Shown: positions 7,078 to 14,393, counted from the first letter of the stretch. The stretch: 14,476 nucleotides of DNA from an uncultured Coriobacteriaceae bacterium (GCA_902783515.1 CACZRK010000439.1:1-14476), one strand, 5' to 3'. Notes: generated from the letters alone by a model not told the origin. Numbers and translations: made by a program.

Positions 7078-7929
7078 GTGAGCACCACTACAACGGCCCC
7101 CGACGCGCGCAGGGGCGGCGGCTCGTCATCCAGGCAGGTCGTGCGCAGCACGCTCTTCATCCTGGAGCAGCTCGTCAGCAAGGACTTCAAGCTCAAGTAC
7201 CGCCGCAGCGTGCTCGGCGTGCTGTGGAGCGTCCTGAACCCGCTGCTCATGATGGCGGTCATGACGCTCGTGTTCTCGAACATGTTCAAGTTCCCGATCG
7301 AGAACTACCCGCTGTACCTGATCCTGGGCACGGTCCTGTTCCAGCTCATGAGCGACGCGACCAACGGCGCGATGGGGTCGATCATCGCCTCTGCGTCCCT
7401 CATCAAGAAGGTGCGCGTGCAGAAGGCGGTCTTCCCGGTCGAGAAGGCGCTCTTCGCGCTCGTGAACTTCGCCCTCTCCCTGATCGCCGTCGCCGCGGTC
7501 ATGGTCTTCTTCCACGTCGTGCCGACGTTCAGCATGATCGCCCTGCCGCTGCTGCTCGTCTACGTGTTGGTCTTCTCGATCGGCATCGGGCTCGCGCTGT
7601 CGGCGCTGTCCGTCTTCTTCCGCGACGTCATGCACCTCTGGGGCGTCGTCATGATGGCGTGGAACTACCTGACGCCGATCTTCTGGCCGCAGGACCTCGC
7701 GGCGCTCGCGGCGACCGTGTCCAACGACGGCGTCATGCACGCCCTGGTCACGATCGAGCACTTCAACCCGATGTACCACTACGTGATCTACTTCCGCGAC
7801 ATCATGATGTACGGGACGATACCCGGCCTGCACATGAATCTCGTGTGCGCCGCGTTCGCCGTGATCACGCTTGCGGTCGGCATCGTCATCTTCCGCAAGA
7901 CCCAGCACAAGTTCATCCTCTACATCTGA
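7078..7929 (+). CDS. ABC-2 type polysaccharide/teichoic acid export permease (Wzm/TagG-like)
   Basis: This is the membrane subunit of an exporter that moves lipid-linked glycans across the cytoplasmic membrane. The 283-residue protein carries the family's amphipathic entry LKYRRSVLGVLWSVLNPLLMM (about 39-59) and FFRDVMHLWGVVMMAWNYL (about 180-198). By eye there are about six hydrophobic segments, near 50-70, 78-100, 127-147, 152-178, 184-203 and 254-272. Start GTG 7078 is chosen because AGAGG lies at 7063-7067 (spacing 10) and the protein then begins with a short polar tail; an upstream GTG at 7039 would add 13 residues and has no ribosome site. The ATPase gene follows after 16 bases. RfbA, TagG and Wzm are the same family, so the exact polymer cannot be told. 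Confidence 0.88.
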   Translation: MSTTTTAPDARRGGGSSSRQVVRSTLFILEQLVSKDFKLKYRRSVLGVLWSVLNPLLMMAVMTLVFSNMFKFPIENYPLYLILGTVLFQLMSDATNGAMGSIIASASLIKKVRVQKAVFPVEKALFALVNFALSLIAVAAVMVFFHVVPTFSMIALPLLLVYVLVFSIGIGLALSALSVFFRDVMHLWGVVMMAWNYLTPIFWPQDLAALAATVSNDGVMHALVTIEHFNPMYHYVIYFRDIMMYGTIPGLHMNLVCAAFAVITLAVGIVIFRKTQHKFILYI

Positions 7930-7945
7930 TCGCGGAGGTATCGCA

Positions 7946-8758
7946 GTGACCACTGAGCAGCGAGGGGCGGGCGCGCCCGAGGCGAGCGTCACCGGCGGCG
8001 CGAAGCCCTCCCAGGATGACCGCGATGTGATCGTTGACGTGCAACACGTCAGCATGATTTTCAATATCGCATCAGAGCGGTTAAACAGTCTAAAAGAATA
8101 TTTTATCAAGATCATGCGTCATGAGCTCATGTTCAAGGAGTTCAAGGCACTTGACGACATCACGTTCCAGGTGCGGCGCGGCGACGTCTTCGGCCTGGTC
8201 GGGACGAACGGCTCGGGCAAGTCCACGATGCTCAAGATCATCGCGGGCGTCCTGGAGCCGTCGTCGGGCACCTGCCGCGTGCGCGGCACGATTGCGCCGC
8301 TGATCGAGCTCGGCGCCGGCTTTGACATGGAGCTCACGGCGCGCGAGAACATCTACCTGAACGGCGCGCTGCTCGGATACTCCCGGGCGTTCATCGACGA
8401 GCACTTTGACGAGATCGTCGACTTCGCCGAGCTCCGCGACTTTCTCGACATGCCTCTGAAGAACTACTCCAGCGGCATGGTCGCGCGCATCGCGTTCTCG
8501 ATCGCGACGGCGACCAAGCCCGACCTGCTCATCGTCGACGAGACGCTCTCCGTCGGCGACTACCTGTTCCAGAAGAAGTGCGAGGAGCGCATCCAGAGCC
8601 TCATCAACGACGCGCACGTGACCGTCATGCTCGTCAGCCACAGCACCGAGCAGGTCGAGCGCATGTGCGACCGCGCGGTGTGGATCGAGAAGGGCAAGAT
8701 GCGCATGCTCGGTGACACCGACGAGGTCCTGCGCGCCTACAGCAGCCTCGGCGACTAG
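7946..8758 (+). CDS. ABC exporter ATPase for polysaccharide/teichoic acid (Wzt/TagH-like)
   Basis: This is the nucleotide-binding partner of the preceding permease. In 270 residues: Walker A GTNGSGKST (86-94, K92), the subfamily hallmark LIELGAGFDMELTARENIYL (119-138), signature YSSGM (174-178), Walker B DLLIVDE (193-199) and switch H232. The long N-terminal stretch and the GAGF..ELT.REN block mark the Wzt/TagH group. There is no C-terminal carbohydrate-binding domain, so it resembles the short forms. Start GTG 7946 follows GGAGG at 7934-7938 (spacing 7); an in-frame extension back to 7871 overlaps the permease and is rejected. Codons at 8054-8122 are strikingly AT-rich (22 G/C of 69 bases), with TTA at 8081-8083 and CTA at 8090-8092, unlike the rest of the gene; the encoded residues still look like normal family sequence. 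Confidence 0.92.
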   Translation: MTTEQRGAGAPEASVTGGAKPSQDDRDVIVDVQHVSMIFNIASERLNSLKEYFIKIMRHELMFKEFKALDDITFQVRRGDVFGLVGTNGSGKSTMLKIIAGVLEPSSGTCRVRGTIAPLIELGAGFDMELTARENIYLNGALLGYSRAFIDEHFDEIVDFAELRDFLDMPLKNYSSGMVARIAFSIATATKPDLLIVDETLSVGDYLFQKKCEERIQSLINDAHVTVMLVSHSTEQVERMCDRAVWIEKGKMRMLGDTDEVLRAYSSLGD

Positions 8759-8810
8759 GCGCGGCCGTCAAGGCGACGCCGCGACCACAGCGAAGGAGAC
8801 GGAAAGCATC

Positions 8811-9935
8811 GTGGAGAACACGCCGGACATCACTGTCATCGTCCCGACCTACAACACGGGGAAGTTTCTTGACCAGTGCCTCTCGACGATCGAGCAGAAC
8901 GACCAGGCGACGCTGGAGATCATCGCCGTCAACGACGGGTCGACCGACGACAGCCTCAGCATCATGCGCGCCCACGAGCAGCGCGACCCGCGCGTGCGCG
9001 TGATCGACAAGCCCAACGGCGGCTACGGCTCGGGCTGCAACCGCGGCCTGGACGAGGCGCGCGGAACCTACGTCGCGATCGCCGAGCCGGACGACTACAT
9101 GCGCCCGCACTTCTACGACACGATGTTCGACTACGCCCGGTCGTTCCCCGAGCTGCCCGACATCGTGAAGACGCCGTACACGCGCGTGACGATGCCGTGC
9201 ACGCCGCAGGAGCGCCTCTATCACTGCGCGTACTTCAACCGCATCAACCCGCCCGCGCAGCCCTTCACGCTCAAGGACCAGCCGCGCCTGTTCCAGCATC
9301 ACCCATCCATCTGGTCGGCGATGTACCGCCGCCAGTTCCTGGAGGACAACGGGATCCGCTTCATGGAGGCACGCGGCGGCGGCTGGGTGGACAACCCGTT
9401 CCTTGCCGAGACGCTCAACCTCGCGCGGTCGATCGTCTTCCTGAACAAGGAGTTCTACTGCTATCGCGAGGACCTGCCCGGCTCGTCCTCCATGCTGAAG
9501 TCGACCGACCTGGCGTTCACGCGCTGGAACGACATGACCGACGTTCTGGACCGCCTGCGCGTGACCGACCACGGCATCCGCATGGCCCACGCGGTGCGCG
9601 GCATCGCCTACCTGTCGGGCATCATGGTGGAGGCGTCCATCGCGAACAGCCCCGCCGAGCAGCGCATGCGTGAGATGTTCGCGCGCATGGATCCCGCCGA
9701 CGTGCTTGAGAACAAGAACATCGCCAACAACACGAAGAAGCTCTACTGCACCGTGCGCGGCATCGAGCCCGTCTTTGACAAGGGGCTGTATCGCCGCGCG
9801 CTCGTGGAGGAGTTCGGCTACGCGTGGCGCAACAACGGCCTGCCCTTCGCGCTCAGCCGCGTGATGGTGTTCTTCCAGCGCCGCAGCAAGATCAACGCGC
9901 ACAACCCGACGATCACGCACAGCGCGGGCATCTAG
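8811..9935 (+). CDS. Family 2 glycosyltransferase (GT-A fold)
   Basis: It transfers a sugar from an activated nucleotide donor, probably to the glycan exported by the adjacent ABC transporter. The 374-residue protein starts with the GT2 Rossmann-like block ITVIVPTYNTGKFL (7-20), then NDGSTDDS (41-48), GCNRGLDEARG (75-85) and EPDD (92-95), the DXD-like metal/nucleotide site. The motif GGGWVDNPF (189-197) fits the acceptor/catalytic-base loop (usually W-E/D-D). The region after about 240 is helical-looking and of unknown role. No membrane segment is obvious, so it is cytoplasmic or peripheral. Start GTG 8811 is the best in-frame choice just before the domain. AAGGAG at 8793-8798 is rather far (12 bases), with a weaker GGAAAG at 8801-8806. 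It begins 52 bases after the ATPase, presumably in one operon. Sugar and acceptor are unknown. Confidence 0.87.
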   Translation: MENTPDITVIVPTYNTGKFLDQCLSTIEQNDQATLEIIAVNDGSTDDSLSIMRAHEQRDPRVRVIDKPNGGYGSGCNRGLDEARGTYVAIAEPDDYMRPHFYDTMFDYARSFPELPDIVKTPYTRVTMPCTPQERLYHCAYFNRINPPAQPFTLKDQPRLFQHHPSIWSAMYRRQFLEDNGIRFMEARGGGWVDNPFLAETLNLARSIVFLNKEFYCYREDLPGSSSMLKSTDLAFTRWNDMTDVLDRLRVTDHGIRMAHAVRGIAYLSGIMVEASIANSPAEQRMREMFARMDPADVLENKNIANNTKKLYCTVRGIEPVFDKGLYRRALVEEFGYAWRNNGLPFALSRVMVFFQRRSKINAHNPTITHSAGI

Positions 9936-10065
9936 GGTCGCGCCCGCCAGGGGCAGCCGCCGTCGTCGGGAGGCGACGTCACTCACGCCGCCGGCTGTGG
10001 ACGATGCTTGCACATCGTTTGAAGTCGTCGCACGCCGTCACGACGCCGATGCCGGTGGAGTACCA
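9936..10065. other. Gene-free stretch upstream of the pyr leader: dyads and pyr promoter region
   Basis: No gene is supported here. Dyads seen: CAGCCG (9954-9959) with CGGCTG (9992-9997) enclosing CGTCG (9961-9965) / CGACG (9974-9978); ACGATG (10001-10006) with CATCGT (10013-10018) followed by TT; and CGTCG (10026-10030) with CGACG (10041-10045). None has a proper T-run, so a terminator for the glycosyltransferase gene is possible but weak. A -10-like TACCAT at 10061-10066 would place the pyr transcription start at about 10072, right at the base of the PyrR-binding hairpin. No good -35 box is seen at the expected distance. Confidence 0.4.
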
Positions 10066-10174
10066 TGTGCCTGACCTTTAAGCGCGGTACGGAGAGACCG
10101 GCAAGGCACACAGAGAGAGCGCATCAGCCTTTTCGGAACGTCCGTCGCCTGCGGGTGACTGGCGTTCTTTTTTT
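10066..10174 (+). promoter_or_regulatory. pyr operon attenuator leader with PyrR-binding RNA hairpin
   Basis: Three mutually exclusive RNA structures can be drawn. The PyrR-binding hairpin (anti-antiterminator) has lower stem CCTT (10075-10078) / AAGG (10103-10106), bulge TAA, then GC/GC and CGGT (10085-10088) / ACCG (10097-10100), and an apex CGGAGAG (10090-10096). This apex matches the CNGNGAG core of the known PyrR site. The antiterminator pairs ACGGA (10089-10093) with TCCGT (10141-10145), CCG (10098-10100) with CGG (10134-10136), and AAGGC (10103-10107) with GCCTT (10127-10131). The terminator uses 10136-10167. PyrR bound with UMP should hold the first hairpin, free the terminator and switch the operon off; this mechanism is known from Bacillus. 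The binding loop differs from consensus at the C-G pair flanking the apex (A and A here). Confidence 0.85.
10136..10174 (+). terminator. Attenuator terminator of the pyr operon
   Basis: GAACG (10136-10140) pairs with CGTTC (10163-10167), CC (10142-10143) with GG (10161-10162), and GTC (10144-10146) with GAC (10157-10159). This gives a 10-bp stem with two single-T bulges, followed by seven Ts (10168-10174). Its 5' arm shares bases 10136-10145 with the antiterminator, as expected for attenuation. Confidence 0.85.
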
Positions 10175-10221
10175 GGCAGGTCGCGCGACGCACGTGCGGG
10201 GACGGCCCGCGCGGGCGCCTG

Positions 10222-10268
10222 AATCTCGCCCCTCTCACGCATACCGCCTCGCATGAGATTGGAGGGGG
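10222..10268 (+). promoter_or_regulatory. pyrR ribosome binding site with two competing helices
   Basis: The pyrR ribosome site GGAGGGGG (10261-10268) can pair through GAGGGG (10262-10267) with CCCCTC (10229-10234). An adjacent helix AATCTC (10222-10227) / GAGATT (10255-10260) would leave the ribosome site free. The two helices cross, so they cannot form as one simple nested structure. The pairing is seen in sequence; a regulatory role is inference. Confidence 0.35.
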
Positions 10269-10269
10269 C

Positions 10270-10917
10270 ATGACGGAGCAGACGAATCGTCCCGACGACG
10301 GGCGGGGGCTCGCCCCGAAGACCGTCGTCATGGACGAGGAGGCGCTCGGGCGCGCGCTCACGCGCATCGCCCACGAGATCCTGGAGGCCAACGACGGCGC
10401 GGACCGGCTCGCCGTCGTGGGCATCGTGACGCGCGGCAAGGTGCTCGCGAAGATGCTCGTGGACCGGATCGAGCAGATCGAGGGGGTCCGCGTCCCGCTC
10501 GGGTCGCTGGACATCAGCCTGTATCGCGACGACTACGGCCACAGGCTGTCGCCCGTGCTGCACTCCACCTCGCTGCCGTTTGACGTGGACGGCTCCCACG
10601 TCGTGCTCGTGGACGACGTCCTGTTCACGGGGCGGACGATCCGCGCGGCGCTGGACGCCCTGATGGACTACGGCCGCCCGCAGTGCGTGCGCCTGGCCGT
10701 CGTCGTGGACCGCGGCCACCGCGAGCTGCCGATCCGCGCCGACTACGTGGGCAAGAACGTCCCGAGCGCGCGCAGCGAGACCGTCCGCCTCGCGCTGCCG
10801 CCCTTTGACGACCACGCCGCCGTGGAGATCTGGGACGCGCGCGACTGGGCGCGTGCCAAGGAGCTGCGCGACCGCGCGGCGCGCGCCGACGAGAGCGGGA
10901 AGGAGGCGCGTCAGTGA
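10270..10917 (+). CDS. pyrR: PyrR, pyr operon attenuation regulator / uracil phosphoribosyltransferase
   Basis: PyrR binds pyr leader RNA in response to UMP/UTP and PRPP, and in many species also converts uracil plus PRPP to UMP. The 215-residue protein has the PRPP loop VVLVDDVLFTGRT (111-123), the early GIVTRGKVLA block (51-60), SLDISLYRDDYG (79-90), and DRGHRELPIRADYVGKNVPS (147-166), a PyrR-specific stretch. It is longer than B. subtilis PyrR (about 180), through a 15-residue N-terminal tail and a charged C-terminal tail after about 190. Start ATG 10270 follows GGAGGGGG at 10261-10268. It is the first gene of the operon and lies just after its own attenuator, so expression is probably self-limiting. 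Its stop TGA overlaps the pyrB start. Confidence 0.96.
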   Translation: MTEQTNRPDDGRGLAPKTVVMDEEALGRALTRIAHEILEANDGADRLAVVGIVTRGKVLAKMLVDRIEQIEGVRVPLGSLDISLYRDDYGHRLSPVLHSTSLPFDVDGSHVVLVDDVLFTGRTIRAALDALMDYGRPQCVRLAVVVDRGHRELPIRADYVGKNVPSARSETVRLALPPFDDHAAVEIWDARDWARAKELRDRAARADESGKEARQ

Positions 10918-11852
10918 TGCTGAGCGTCCGCAACCTCATCAACACGCCCTCGCTCACGCGCGACGACATCCGGCAGATCCTGGACACCGCCGCGACGTTT
11001 GAGCAGGTGAACTCCCGGACGATCAAGAAGCTGCCGACGCTGCGCGGTCGCACGATCGTGAACCTGTTCCTGGAGCCGTCCACGCGCACGAAGAGCTCCT
11101 TTGAGCTCGCGTGCAAGCGCCTCGGCGCCGACACGCTCTCGGTGGCGGGCTCCTCCTCGTCGGTCGTGAAGGGCGAGTCGCTCGTGGACACGGTCCTCAC
11201 GCTGGACGCCATGAACGTGGACATGTTCATCTGCCGCGCCAAGTACGCGGGGTCGCCGGAGATCATCGCGCGCACGACCGGCGCGCGCGTCATAAACGCC
11301 GGCGACGGCAAGCACGCCCACCCCACGCAGGCGCTGCTTGACCTGTACACGATGCGCAAGCGCTTCGGCAGGCTGGAGGGACTGCGCGTCGGCATCGTGG
11401 GCGACAGCCTGCACTCGCGCGTCGTGGGCTCGCTCGTCCCGGCGCTGCGCACGGTCGGCGCCGAGGTCACGCTTGTCGGCCCGGCAACCTTCCTGCCTGC
11501 GGCGCCCGAGGCACTCGGCGCCACGTCGTGCGCCCGCATCGACGACGTGCTGGGCGACCTGGACGTCGTCTACATGCTCCGCGTGCAGAACGAGCGGCTT
11601 GACGGCGCGGCGATCCCCTCGGTGCGCGAGTACGCGGCGCTCTACGGCCTGGACGCCCGCCGCGCCGCGCGCATGCGCCCGGAGGCCGTCGTCATGCACC
11701 CCGGTCCCGTGAACCGTGGCGTGGAGCTCACCAGCGAGGTCGCCGACTCCCCCCGCGCGCTCATTCTCAACCAGGTCAACGCGGGCGTCTCCGTCCGCAT
11801 GGCCGCCATCTACCTGCTCCTTGGAGGCGAGAGCGATGTCGTATCTGATTAG
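10917..11852 (+). CDS. pyrB: Aspartate carbamoyltransferase catalytic subunit
   Basis: PyrB condenses carbamoyl phosphate with aspartate to N-carbamoylaspartate. With the ATG at 10917 it has 311 residues, normal for the catalytic chain. Motifs: FLEPSTRTKSSFE (51-63) with the STRT carbamoyl phosphate loop, a 80s loop region SSSSVVKGESLVDT (79-92) with the active-site Ser/Lys, GDGKHAHPTQALLDLYT (129-145) with the HPTQ motif, and VMHPGPVNRGVEL (259-271). An AGGAGG at 10901-10906 serves the start. A GTG at 10914, in frame and forming a GTGA overlap with the pyrR stop, is equally possible and adds one residue. No pyrI regulatory subunit is seen in the window. The 3' end overlaps pyrC by 17 bases. 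Confidence 0.96.
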   Translation: MLSVRNLINTPSLTRDDIRQILDTAATFEQVNSRTIKKLPTLRGRTIVNLFLEPSTRTKSSFELACKRLGADTLSVAGSSSSVVKGESLVDTVLTLDAMNVDMFICRAKYAGSPEIIARTTGARVINAGDGKHAHPTQALLDLYTMRKRFGRLEGLRVGIVGDSLHSRVVGSLVPALRTVGAEVTLVGPATFLPAAPEALGATSCARIDDVLGDLDVVYMLRVQNERLDGAAIPSVREYAALYGLDARRAARMRPEAVVMHPGPVNRGVELTSEVADSPRALILNQVNAGVSVRMAAIYLLLGGESDVVSD

Positions 11853-13140
11853 CGGCGCCCGCGTCGTGGACCCGCAGGTCGACCTGGACCGCGTGGCCGG
11901 CGTGCTCGTCGGCGACGACGGCCGCATCGCCGCGATCGACCCGTCCGACGACGAGGTGCGCGCGGCCGACCCCGTGGTCATCGACGGCCACGGCCAGGTG
12001 CTCGTGCCGGGCCTGTTTGACATGCACGTCCATTTCCGCGACCCCGGCCAGGAGTACAAGGAGACGATCGCGGGCGGCGTGCGCGCCGCCGCGAAGGGCG
12101 GCTACACCGACGTCGCCACGATGCCCAACACCACGCCCGTCTGCGACACCGGGACGGTCGTCACCTATCAGCTGCAGAAGGCGGCCGAGGCGAACCTCGC
12201 CCGCGTGCACCCCATCGGCGCGCTGACGATGGGCGAGCGCGGCGAGCAGCTCGCGGAGATCGGCGACATGGTCCAGGCGGGCGCCTGCGCCTTCTCCGAC
12301 GACGGCCACGGCGTGCAGTACGCGGGCATCATGCGCACGGTCATGGACTACGTCAAGCAGTTCGACCGCGTGGTCATCTCGCACTGCCAGGACGACTCGC
12401 TGGTCGGCAAGGGCGTCGTGAACGAGGGCGTCGTCTCGACGCGCCTGGGGCTCGCGGGCTGGCCCGCCCAGGGCGAGGAGATCCACATCGACCGCGACAT
12501 CCAGCTCAGCGAGCTCACGGGCTGCGCCTTCCACGCCGCGCACGTCACGACGGCGGCGGGCGTGGAGATGGTGCGCGCCGCCAAGGAGCGCGGCGATGAC
12601 GTGACCTGCGAGGTCTGCCCGCACCACCTGTTCCTGTGCGAGGACGACATCACCGACGCCTACGACACGAACTTCAAGATGAACCCGCCGCTGCGCACCG
12701 CCGAGGACGCGCGCGCCCTGCGCGAGGCGCTGTGCGACGGCACGATCGACTGCCTCGTGTCCGACCACGCCCCGCACGCGACGCACGAGAAGCAGGTCGA
12801 GTTCGAGCGCGCGCCGTTCGGCATCGTCGGGCTTGAGACCGAGCTGCCGCTCGTGCTCACCCACCTCGTGAACCCCGGCCTCATGACGTGGCAGCGGCTC
12901 GTGGAGGTCACCGCCGTCAACCCGCGCAGGCGCTGCCGACTGGACCCGGTGCGCATCGAGGTCGGCGGCGAGGCCACGCTCACGCTCGTCAACCCGCACG
13001 ACCCGTTCACGGTGACCGAGGACTTCCTCGCTGGCTCCGCGCACAACACGCCGTTCATCGGCGCGCGCCTCGACGGCCGCGCCAGCCACGCGTTCGTGTG
13101 CGGCCACGCGATCCTCATGGATGGAAAGGTGGCTTGCTAG
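11836..13140 (+). CDS. pyrC: Dihydroorotase, class I
   Basis: PyrC cyclises N-carbamoylaspartate to dihydroorotate. The 434-residue protein is a class I amidohydrolase barrel. HVHFRDPGQE (64-73) supplies metal ligands H64 and H66, SDDGHG (154-159) the aspartate ligand region, SHC with H183, HAAHVTTA with H236, CPHHLF (261-266), and SDHAPHATHE (309-318) the catalytic D310. The motifs appear complete, so it should be active rather than one of the inactive PyrC-like partners. Start ATG 11836 follows GGAGG at 11823-11827 (spacing 8) and lies inside the end of pyrB; a frame open back to 11716 is a shadow of pyrB. Its last base is shared with the carA start. Confidence 0.96.
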   Translation: MSYLISGARVVDPQVDLDRVAGVLVGDDGRIAAIDPSDDEVRAADPVVIDGHGQVLVPGLFDMHVHFRDPGQEYKETIAGGVRAAAKGGYTDVATMPNTTPVCDTGTVVTYQLQKAAEANLARVHPIGALTMGERGEQLAEIGDMVQAGACAFSDDGHGVQYAGIMRTVMDYVKQFDRVVISHCQDDSLVGKGVVNEGVVSTRLGLAGWPAQGEEIHIDRDIQLSELTGCAFHAAHVTTAAGVEMVRAAKERGDDVTCEVCPHHLFLCEDDITDAYDTNFKMNPPLRTAEDARALREALCDGTIDCLVSDHAPHATHEKQVEFERAPFGIVGLETELPLVLTHLVNPGLMTWQRLVEVTAVNPRRRCRLDPVRIEVGGEATLTLVNPHDPFTVTEDFLAGSAHNTPFIGARLDGRASHAFVCGHAILMDGKVAC

Positions 13141-14393
13141 TGAATCCGTTGGTTGATGGGGGATCGACCCCCCGCGCGCTGCTCGTCCTGGAGAACGGCG
13201 CGGTCTTCGCCGGCTACAGCGCCGGCGCCCCGGGCGAGACGTTCGGCGAGATCGTCTTCAACACCTCCATGCTCGGCTACCAGGAGATCATCAGCGACCC
13301 GAGCTACGCCGGCCAGATCGTGACGCTCACCTACCCGCAGGTGGGCAACTACGGCGTCATCCCCTCCACGATGCAGTCGGAGACCCCGAGCCTGCGCGGT
13401 CTGGTCGTGCGCGACATGTGCCGCACGCCCAGCAACTGGCAGAGCACGGGAAGCCTGCCCGCGTTTTTGAGCGAGCACGGCATCGTCGCGATCGAGGGCG
13501 TGGACACCCGCCAGCTCACGCTGACGATCCGCGAGCAGGGCGCCATGCGCGCCGCCATCTCCACGACCGACCTGGACCCGGCGCACCTGCTCGCCCGCGT
13601 GCAGGCGTCGCCCTCCATCAGCGAGTCCAACATGGTGGCCGAGGTCTCCACGTCGGTCGAGCGCACCTACCCCGCGCAGGGCGACCGCGCCTTCCGCGTC
13701 GTCGCGTACGACTGCGGCGAGAAGCTCGGCATCCTGCGTGGCCTGACGTCCCACCACTGCGAGGTCACGGTCGTGCCGTGGGACACGCCCGCGGAGCGCG
13801 CCCTTGAGCTGGACCCCGACGGCGTCTTCTTCTCAAACGGCCCGGGCGACCCCGCGTCGGTCAAGGCGACCGCGCAGGCCGTCGCGAAGATCCTCGGCAA
13901 GAAGCCCGTCTTCGGCATCTGCCTGGGCAACCAGATGATCTCCATCGCCGCCGGCGCGCGCATCGAGAAGCTCAAGTACGGCCACCACGGCGGCAACGAG
14001 CCGGTCATGAACCTGCTGACCGGCAAGGTGGAGATCACGGCGCAGAACCACAACTACGGCCTGGTCTTCCCGACGCTCGGCGAGCTCGTCCCCGACGAGT
14101 CCGGCGGCATCGCGACGCACTCCGACGACCTGCGCTTCTGGAGCGAGCGCCACATCGCGCCGGTGGTGCGGACGAAGGCCTACGGCCGCGTGCGCCTCAC
14201 GCACGTGAACCTCAACGACGGCACGCCCGAGGGCATCCAGTTCCTGGACATCCCCGCGTTCTCCGTGCAGTACCATCCCGAGTCCGACCCCGGACCCCTT
14301 GACTCCGCCTACCTGTTCGAGTCGTTCGTGCGGCTCATGAAGGGCGATCCGAACTATCTGGCCATCGACGTACGTGAGGGTAGGCGCATCTAA
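13140..14393 (+). CDS. carA: Carbamoyl phosphate synthetase small (glutaminase) subunit
   Basis: CarA hydrolyses glutamine and channels ammonia to CarB for carbamoyl phosphate synthesis. The 417-residue protein has the CarA-specific N-terminal domain, with GETFGEIVFNTSMLGYQEI (32-50), DPSY and YGVIPS. A class I glutamine amidotransferase domain follows: nucleophile C261 in FGICLGNQ, GHHGGNEPV (281-289), TAQNHNYG (300-307) and QYHPESDPGP (377-386), with H379 and E381 completing the triad. CLGNQ is unusual: most homologs have CLGHQ. Start GTG 13140 overlaps the last base of the pyrC stop (TAGTG) and is preceded by AGGTGG at 13127-13132. The gene abuts carB with no gap (TAAATG). Confidence 0.96.
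   Translation: MNPLVDGGSTPRALLVLENGAVFAGYSAGAPGETFGEIVFNTSMLGYQEIISDPSYAGQIVTLTYPQVGNYGVIPSTMQSETPSLRGLVVRDMCRTPSNWQSTGSLPAFLSEHGIVAIEGVDTRQLTLTIREQGAMRAAISTTDLDPAHLLARVQASPSISESNMVAEVSTSVERTYPAQGDRAFRVVAYDCGEKLGILRGLTSHHCEVTVVPWDTPAERALELDPDGVFFSNGPGDPASVKATAQAVAKILGKKPVFGICLGNQMISIAAGARIEKLKYGHHGGNEPVMNLLTGKVEITAQNHNYGLVFPTLGELVPDESGGIATHSDDLRFWSERHIAPVVRTKAYGRVRLTHVNLNDGTPEGIQFLDIPAFSVQYHPESDPGPLDSAYLFESFVRLMKGDPNYLAIDVREGRRI

Noticed and set aside
7871..7945. Longer N terminus for the ABC ATPase overlapping the permease gene
   Set aside because: The added residues are Ser/Arg-rich shadow sequence. GTG 7946 has a clear GGAGG seven bases upstream.
8712..8810. Longer N terminus for the glycosyltransferase starting inside the ATPase gene
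   Set aside because: The GT2 domain begins within ten residues of GTG 8811, and the extra part is out-of-frame ATPase sequence.
10065..10256. A 63-codon + strand frame starting ATG 10065, with GGTGGAG upstream at 10054-10060
   Set aside because: It runs through the whole attenuator, including the terminator T-run, and its start overlaps the candidate -10 box. The RNA structures explain the sequence better, and the translation resembles no known protein.
11716..11835. Longer pyrC start inside pyrB, and longer carA start at 12888 inside pyrC
   Set aside because: Both extensions are shadows of the upstream gene. ATG 11836 and GTG 13140 have ribosome sites and match family N termini.
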